A DNA stretch of 14,021 nucleotides from the NCBI GenBank assembly GCA_037447655.1, contig JBBHKE010002769.1, positions 160,025 through 174,045 of the forward strand. The letters run 5' to 3'. Source of the stretch: Zygnema cylindricum. Taxonomy: Eukaryota > Streptophyta > Zygnematophyceae > Zygnematales > Zygnemataceae. Below, one piece after another: positions 9,220 through 14,021 of this stretch. Within the stretch, counting starts at the first letter, position 1. Each line of letters opens with the position of its first letter. The position numbers and the translations under genes are program-made. The notes under the pieces were generated by a model. That model was not told the DNA's origin and searched no databases. It was given only the letters and a program-made list of their open reading frames with translations.

Positions 9220-9221
9220 TA

Positions 9222-10999
9222 GTCGACTTACAATTCTCATAGAGCAATTACTCAATTACATCGAAATTTGCCCGGATGTTCATGTTGTACGGTTATGGGA
9301 AAAACCGTACGTAAATTTGCCAAGACGTTTGTACGATCTGTACGATTTTCCCTCAAGATGAGGGAAAACTCCTATAGTGTTATTGCCTATTACTGTGTCA
9401 GAAAGCGGACTGAAGTTAACGCGATAACGATCCACGGCGCCCCCTGTACCAAACTCGACCAACCACATAGCTTACGACTTGCTGGTACGGACTGCTGGTC
9501 GTACTAATCATTGTATGAAACAAAATATCGAATACGCGCGAATTCTAGGCTGTATTGTACCGTACGTACGTTTCGGGTAAAGGTAATAGGATTGAACAGT
9601 TTGAACTTTGAAAATTGGTCCACAGCTCTCCCGGTATTTTCGGAGTGCTCTATGATTTTTTTTGAATTTGAATGACATTGGCAATGTCACTCAACCATTG
9701 GTATTCTCGAAATCGTTTGAAATTTCGAAAGTTGTTTTTTTGTTCTTCGTTGATCTCGCTGACCACGCCAGACAAAAGGCACCCCTATATTTGAAAACAC
9801 GAAAGTCTAGATTCTCCGTCCGCTTCCGTGCCCACTTTCAGTCACTGCGAGAGTAGGTAGAATCGTACGCAGCAATCCAAAAACGACAGAAGTGTACAAC
9901 CCTTTTGAGATTTTTAGTGGATCCGATTTCGTACGGTCCCTTGTTCCACACGTTCTTGACAGACGTAGACACGTGGCATCTGTGTATCCTGATGTCCACT
10001 TAATGCATTATTCACCAGCTACCGGACGCCGCACATAGGAGATTGTGTACCCGACAGCAGTTCTCCCGCCCGCTCGATTAAAAGTCCACTCCTGGGCCGT
10101 CAAAGTTTCTATTTGCCCGGTTCCCCCGCCTTTCCAAAACAGGCAGCCAGCTGGCGCCGACTGCAGTCGCAATCCGACTATCCGGACGTGACAAAGCAAC
10201 AACCGGCCGGCCGACTTTGCCATATTCTGGCGGCCCCTTCTTTGTCGGTACCGCCGTATCACCAGTCCCGGTACGATAACCATATCCGTACTAGTCGTGA
10301 CCTTCTGCCGTACGTCCTACCCCCACCTAGTGCCACTTTAATTCTAACGCCAGATAATGAATATCGTTTTCCCCGCTATTCCTGACGACAGTTTCTCCTT
10401 ATCAGATTGATAAGCCGTATCACTTATCACAAGGACAGCGAAACTACTTGTTTTTTCGAACCCGGCTAACCGAGAAAGCTGGTGGTAGTGGAACCACATG
10501 ATCTTTGATAACTGCGCGTACTTATCAGCTTTTTTTGCCGCGTGCAAAAATGTCATCGTACACATACGTGTCTCTCCGTACCTGTTCGTACGCATTCGTA
10601 CGAATATGATAAGCGGCACTTCCTATCAGATCGCTGCTGTTCATGAGTGCGTCTCGGAGGACCCTCCAGGAGCTGAACTAGCAAGTTCAAAGTCTCCAGA
10701 AAGTCACCATTTGGGCGAATGTAACTTACAAGCAAGGTGACGTAGAAATTCATGGCTGCCGCATTTTCCAGGAGGTTGTCTATTGTCGCAGGCAGCAGAA
10801 ATAATAGCTATTGATGGAATGTGTACAATCCGAAATCAATTGTTGACGGATCTGAGACGATTAGGAGGCTTAGTGAAGGAAAGCTGAGAAGCAGTTAGAC
10901 TTTGTTGATGTTAGGTAAAAGGTGGTTGACACAGGACCTTTATTAGAGTTTACAAGAGTGGAATCCGAGGATTAAAAATTGGATAAAGTGGACATCGCC
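9222..10999. other. Intergenic region upstream of TPL
   Basis: No gene is supported. It is rich in GTAC and CGTAC strings to about 10600, including a hairpin with arms GTACGGTT and AACCGTAC at 9287-9310. A block of higher GC lies at about 10019-10340. No clear TATA box was found. The last 250 bases before 11000 probably hold the TPL 5' untranslated region, whose start cannot be placed. Confidence 0.5.
10398..10613. promoter_or_regulatory. Cluster of CTTATCA/TGATAAG motifs
   Basis: Five exact 7-base matches occur: 10398-10404, 10408-10414 (reverse), 10423-10429, 10521-10527 and 10607-10613 (reverse). The first two form a small stem with a 3-base loop. GATAAG is the known I-box/GATA-factor core in plant promoters. 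A role for TPL is inferred from position only. Confidence 0.3.
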
Positions 11000-11079
11000 A
11001 TGTCTTCGTTGAGTCGAGAACTGGTGTTTCTCATCCTGCAATTTCTGGATGAGGAAAAGTTCAAAGAGACAGTTCATAA
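11000..11079 (+). CDS. TPL: TPL exon 1 (start codon, LisH first part)
   Basis: The ATG at 11000 lies in the context ATCGCCATGT and opens with the invariant TPL N-terminus. The exon has 26 codons plus two bases and ends CATAA before donor GTAAGG at 11080. Reading through the donor would hit a stop at once, so the splice is required. Confidence 0.96.
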
Positions 11080-13834
11080 GTAAGGGTTTTAAGATTCGTA
11101 AGGTTTTTAATGTTTCAGCAGCAAATATTGTCGTTTTCATTTTCCATTCCGGGATTCTTTTAGCTGCTCCAAGATTTTTTCCGAGCAAGTTGGTGATTTT
11201 TCTGCTGGTTTTGGCTTTATGGCTTCCTCTTTGCCCTTCTGATGCGTTATCTGTTTTATTGTCTTTTTTTTTTTTTTTCGGCAGGCTTGAGCAGGAGTCT
11301 GGCTTTTTCTTTAACATGAAATATTTTGAAGATCAAGTGGTGGCGGGCGAGTGGGACGAGGTGGAGAGGTACCTCGCAGGCTTCACAAAAGTTGACGACA
11401 ATCGTTATTCAATGAAGATATTTTTTGAGATTCGGAAGCAGAAGTATCTGGAAGCTTTGGACAAGTAAGCCATCTTTCTTATTTACTTCTTCTGGCAATT
11501 TTGTCCATTGTAAGCAAGCGCTTATAAGGTTCTCAGGTTACTATATGCTTGGTTTTTTTCAAACTGAATGGCATGTTATGATGTTTGTTATTCTGCAGAT
11601 TGCCTTTTGCTTATTTTGTGTGATTCTTGAAATATGGATGTTGTGTCAAGTGATATGGATGTTGTCACATTTGTAATGCTTTCCAATAAATGTCCAGCGT
11701 TAGGAGCTAAATTGCTGTTCAGCTGATGATGTTGAAGTCAACAGAACTAGTGGAAATGAAATAATGTAGGGCACAATGAATTTGGAAGGACATTTTCTGG
11801 AGTTCGGTTTTTGTGGTGGATTTTTATTTGGTTCTGCTGACAGTTGACATTTAGTGTTGATAAGCCCGGTAGAACTTTTTTACCTGTGATTGTTTTGCAG
11901 GCAAGATCGGGCGAAAGCAGTTGAAATCCTGGTTAAAGATCTGAAAGTATTTGCCTCATTTAACGAGGATCTTTACAAAGAAATTACCCAGTTATTGACT
12001 CTTGATAACTTCAGGTAAGAGAGTGTTGTTTCATGTTTCTTTTCTCATCTCTAGTCTGTCAGCTGGTAACACACCTGCTTCATGTTAGTCGGACAAGTTT
12101 TTATGTTATGTTTTCATTCATGTTTCTTCTCTAATTTTAAGGCTGTTAGTTGGTATTACTCCCGTTTCATGTTCCTCGGACAATAATGTTCAACTTCATC
12201 TTCCCTTTTTAGTCCCATATTCTAAAGTTGTAACTATTTTGATTTCAGGGACAATGAGCAACTTTCCAAGTATGGGGACACAAAGTCAGCTCGCAATATA
12301 ATGCTACTGGAGCTCAAGAAATTGATAGAGGCAAATCCATTGTTTCGGGAAAAACTTCAGTTTCCTAACTTGAAAGCTTCTCGACTGCGAACTCTGATTA
12401 ATCAGAGGTATCAACTTCTTCCTTGTCTATTTATGTGAAATTTGTTGATGGCTTACATTATTTTCTGTACTTAATCTGCTAAAATCACATTTCGCTTCTT
12501 TGAGTTTGATTCTTTTTTTGTCATGCATAGGTGATTTTTTTTTTGTCATGCATAGGTCTCATCAGAAGTTTTACTTGGGGGATACTGATACATGTCAGCG
12601 TTTTTGAGTTAAGGATCAGTAGCGTTTCTTGCGAAAATTGAGATGATGATGTTGTCAGCACGTTTGAAGAGGTTTTATGAATTTATAACCACACTTTTTG
12701 ATGAGATAATCAACTGTCTCATGAACTTGTTCTTTGGGAAAATGCAGTATCCTATTGTACCTCTAGAACATATTAACGAGATTCCTGTTCAAAAAAAGTG
12801 CATTCACTGGTGTATATATGTGCATCTTCAAGCTTGTCTATCATGCAATCCCATTTTTGAACATTTAAGACAACTTGAATCAAAGTCACGCACATTCCTT
12901 GTCTGAAAAGACTGCGTTAATTGGTTATTGTTCGAAAGACATTGACTTGTAAATAATTTGTGCGCCTCTTTTCAGTCTAAATTGGCAGCATCAACTCTGC
13001 AAAAATCCACGACCAAATCCTGACATCAAAACTCTTTTCATCGACCATTCTTGTGGACCTCCTTCAAATGGAGGCCGGGCTCAACCCCCACCAAATTCCC
13101 TCCTCTCAACTGTTCCCAAGACTCAGCCTCCCTTTCCTCCGGGAGTGGGAGTGGGAGTGGGCGTTGGACCTCATCCAGTAAGTCACAAGCAGTTTATTTT
13201 TTCAGTTTATTTTGCTGGATTCTAGGTACCCTGGCATTTGGGGTGTTTTTTTCTCTGTTTCCTGCTATGCCTAGGTGGTTTATTTGTTGTTTATCCTCTT
13301 TCTGTTTTCTCTGAACAAATTGAAGAAGTGGTTTAACTCTATCAAATAGGTGAGCCCTAGAGATATTTTTGCATTGTATTTGACATAGAGTCAAGTGTTC
13401 GATTATGAAGGCAGTGTATTGTGTCACTATGACTAGTTTTATCTCTCTTTTGTTTTCACTTTTTTATCTACTTAGTCAGTACATTGGATAATTTGAATTG
13501 CGAGCAATGTTTGCATGCCCAATCAAATGTTGAGTCGAGACATTGACGTCTTATTGTGAGTTTATAGCCAATTTACGTCCATATCTTCCCATGTCAATCA
13601 GCGTTTGCAATTTATTTCAACCAACGGGACTAATCCTGAGTCAAGACATGCGTCTTATTGTGAATTTATAACCAATTGAAACCTTACATTTCAATGTCAA
13701 TCAGTCTTTGCAGCCATTTCAACCAACAGGACCATCTGCAAGCGCTTTAGCTGGCTGGATGAATAACCAAGGACAACCTGGTGCTCCTCATCCAGTTGTG
13801 CCTCCTCCGGGTTTACCTGCTCCACCAAATCCAG
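11000..13834 (+). CDS. TPL: TOPLESS/TOPLESS-related transcriptional co-repressor, N-terminal part (6 exons, 3' end outside window)
   Basis: Coding exons are 11000-11079, 11285-11464, 11901-12014, 12249-12407, 12976-13177 and 13714-13834, giving 285 codons plus one base. The family is about 1,100 residues long, so this is the N-terminal quarter and the C-terminal WD40 propellers lie beyond the window. The product begins MSSLSRELVFLILQFLDEEK, the hallmark TPL start. LisH covers about residues 4-36, CTLH about 34-92, and the CRA/tetramerisation region runs to about 209. A Pro-rich hinge follows. Residues known in Arabidopsis and rice TPL to form the EAR-peptide groove are present at the same numbers without gaps: R67, K71, F74, F104, L111, L130 and L150. 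N176, the site of the tpl-1 mutation, is also present. His183, Cys186, His202 and Cys204 could form the zinc site reported for this fold. The protein is a nuclear adaptor that recruits histone deacetylation to EAR-motif repressors such as Aux/IAA and JAZ-NINJA. Intron phases are 2,2,2,2,0,1. The orthologue group is certain; which paralogue it is cannot be told. Confidence 0.97.
11285..11464 (+). CDS. TPL: TPL exon 2 (end of LisH, CTLH)
   Basis: The acceptor is a long T tract followed by CGGCAG. The exon is 180 bases and encodes the KLEQESGFFFNMKYFED block and the CTLH helices, including R67, K71 and F74 of the EAR-binding groove. The donor is GTAAGC at 11465. Confidence 0.97.
11901..12014 (+). 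CDS. TPL: TPL exon 3 (CRA region, first part)
   Basis: The acceptor TGTTTTGCAG ends at 11900. The 114-base exon encodes AVEILVKDLKVFASFNEDLY and onward through LLTLDNF, carrying F104 and L111. The donor GTAAGA is at 12015. The frame is kept (phase 2 to phase 2). Confidence 0.97.
12031..12184 (+). repeat. Diverged tandem duplication within TPL intron 3
   Basis: TCATGTTTCT at 12031 and at 12118 starts two similar stretches of about 66 bases. Both run through CTGT.AG.TGGTA and TTCATGTT to TCGGACAA, with an offset of 87. Confidence 0.75.
12249..12407 (+). CDS. TPL: TPL exon 4 (CRA region, second part)
   Basis: The acceptor GATTTCAG ends at 12248. The 159-base exon encodes NEQLSKYGDTKSARNIML, then LKKLIEANPLF and LRTLINQ. 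It includes L130, L150 and N176, the residue changed in the Arabidopsis tpl-1 allele. The donor GTATCA at 12408 is weaker than the others. Confidence 0.96.
12514..12556 (+). repeat. 25-base tandem repeat in TPL intron 4
   Basis: TTTTTTGTCATGCATAGGT occurs twice, 25 bases apart. Each copy ends CATAG, so each looks like a weak 3' splice site. Confidence 0.85.
12976..13177 (+). CDS. TPL: TPL exon 5 (end of TPD, Pro-rich hinge begins)
   Basis: The acceptor CTCTTTTCAG ends at 12975. The exon encodes SLNWQHQLCKNPRPNPDIKT, the most conserved TPL block, then a Pro-rich stretch with a GVGVGVGVG run made by an imperfect GGAGTG hexamer repeat at about 13141-13166. It ends on a full codon (phase 0) before donor GTAAGT at 13178. 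Confidence 0.95.
13531..13735 (+). repeat. Tandem duplication across the TPL intron 5 / exon 6 boundary
   Basis: Unit 1 (about 13531-13632) and unit 2 (13637-13735) share TGAGTC.AGACAT, CGTCTTATTGTGA.TTTATA, ATGTCAATCAG and TTTCAACCAAC, about 102-106 bases apart. Unit 2 carries the working acceptor TTTGCAG and the start of exon 6. In unit 1 the same place reads TTTGCAAT, so the AG is lost. Confidence 0.85.
13714..13834 (+). CDS. TPL: TPL exon 6 (Pro-rich hinge)
   Basis: The acceptor TCTTTGCAG ends at 13713. The exon encodes PFQPTGPSASALAGWMNNQG followed by a Pro-rich tail. The FQPT and LAGWM motifs match the hinge of land-plant TPL proteins. The donor GTAAGT at 13835 leaves phase 1, and the next exon lies outside the window. 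Confidence 0.94.
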
Positions 13835-13953
13835 GTAAGTTTCTGATTTAACTGTAGGACAGGAGGCACGGAAAATGAGTCAGGCTTTTGTTGATTGAGG
13901 CACTACTGGTTGAACGTCCACACCTATTCCAGGCCGAAATTGTCTTGTGGGTG

Positions 13954-13956
<3 letters not shown>

Positions 13957-14012
<56 letters not shown>
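13957..14012 (+). repeat. (TC)28 microsatellite
   Basis: This is an uninterrupted TC dinucleotide run in TPL intron 6, followed by CCCCTCCCC to the window end. Confidence 0.98.
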
Positions 14013-14014
<2 letters not shown>

Positions 14015-14021
14015 CCTCCCC

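Noticed and set aside
7808-9221. CRISPR-like array from recurring short motifs
   Set aside because: Spacing is irregular, orientations are mixed, and the motifs are ends of TA-flanked inverted-repeat elements in a eukaryotic genome.
10008-10385. Overlapping open frames on both strands in the GC-rich block
   Set aside because: Frames are open because the GC content is higher. Neither product has a recognisable motif and there is no splice or start support.
11049-11676. Open frames running through TPL introns 1 and 2
   Set aside because: They are read-through of exon 2 into intron sequence, while the spliced frame matches TPL exactly.
13051-13427. Open frames overlapping TPL exon 5 (both strands)
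   Set aside because: Shadows in wrong frames of a confidently assigned exon.

Overview
This is a nuclear window from a green-lineage eukaryote, almost certainly a streptophyte (a land plant or charophyte alga). The anchor is the 5' part of a TOPLESS-type co-repressor gene on the + strand (first six coding exons, 11000-13834; the gene runs off the right edge). All its introns are GT..AG, are 205-568 bases long, and keep the reading frame exactly. The species cannot be fixed from the sequence. The second gene looks algal in style, so a charophyte alga is my best guess, held loosely.

The left half holds a second gene on the - strand (7628 down to 102, continuing past the left edge) that no single open reading frame reveals. 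Six small exons join in consistent phase: a signal-peptide exon (7628-7565); three exons that together make one PPC-like (bacterial pre-peptidase C-terminal, jelly-roll type) extracellular domain (6460-6324, 3733-3566, 3350-3290); a Ser-Pro-Pro-Pro linker exon of the hydroxyproline-rich glycoprotein type (2072-1926); and a second PPC first-half exon (238-102) identical to the first. The predicted product is a secreted or cell-wall protein with repeating PPC plus SPPP modules. Bases 1-428 and 6223-6650 are identical. This is best explained by tandem duplication of a 6,222-base module that carries a whole domain plus linker, or else by an assembly error.

The introns of that gene are large and filled with minor repeats: a 40-base tandem duplication, a 20-base TTTTAAGG-type minisatellite, and a block whose A/T strand bias flips in the middle. 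The two genes are divergent, with about 3.4 kb between their start codons. That interval holds three TA-flanked, non-autonomous inverted-repeat elements of one terminal-repeat family. One is a 219-base near-complete palindrome. Another is a 617-base element nested inside a third. The interval is also strongly enriched in GTAC tetranucleotides and contains a GC-rich block and a cluster of CTTATCA motifs near the TOPLESS gene. No tRNA, rRNA, CRISPR array or transposase gene was seen.
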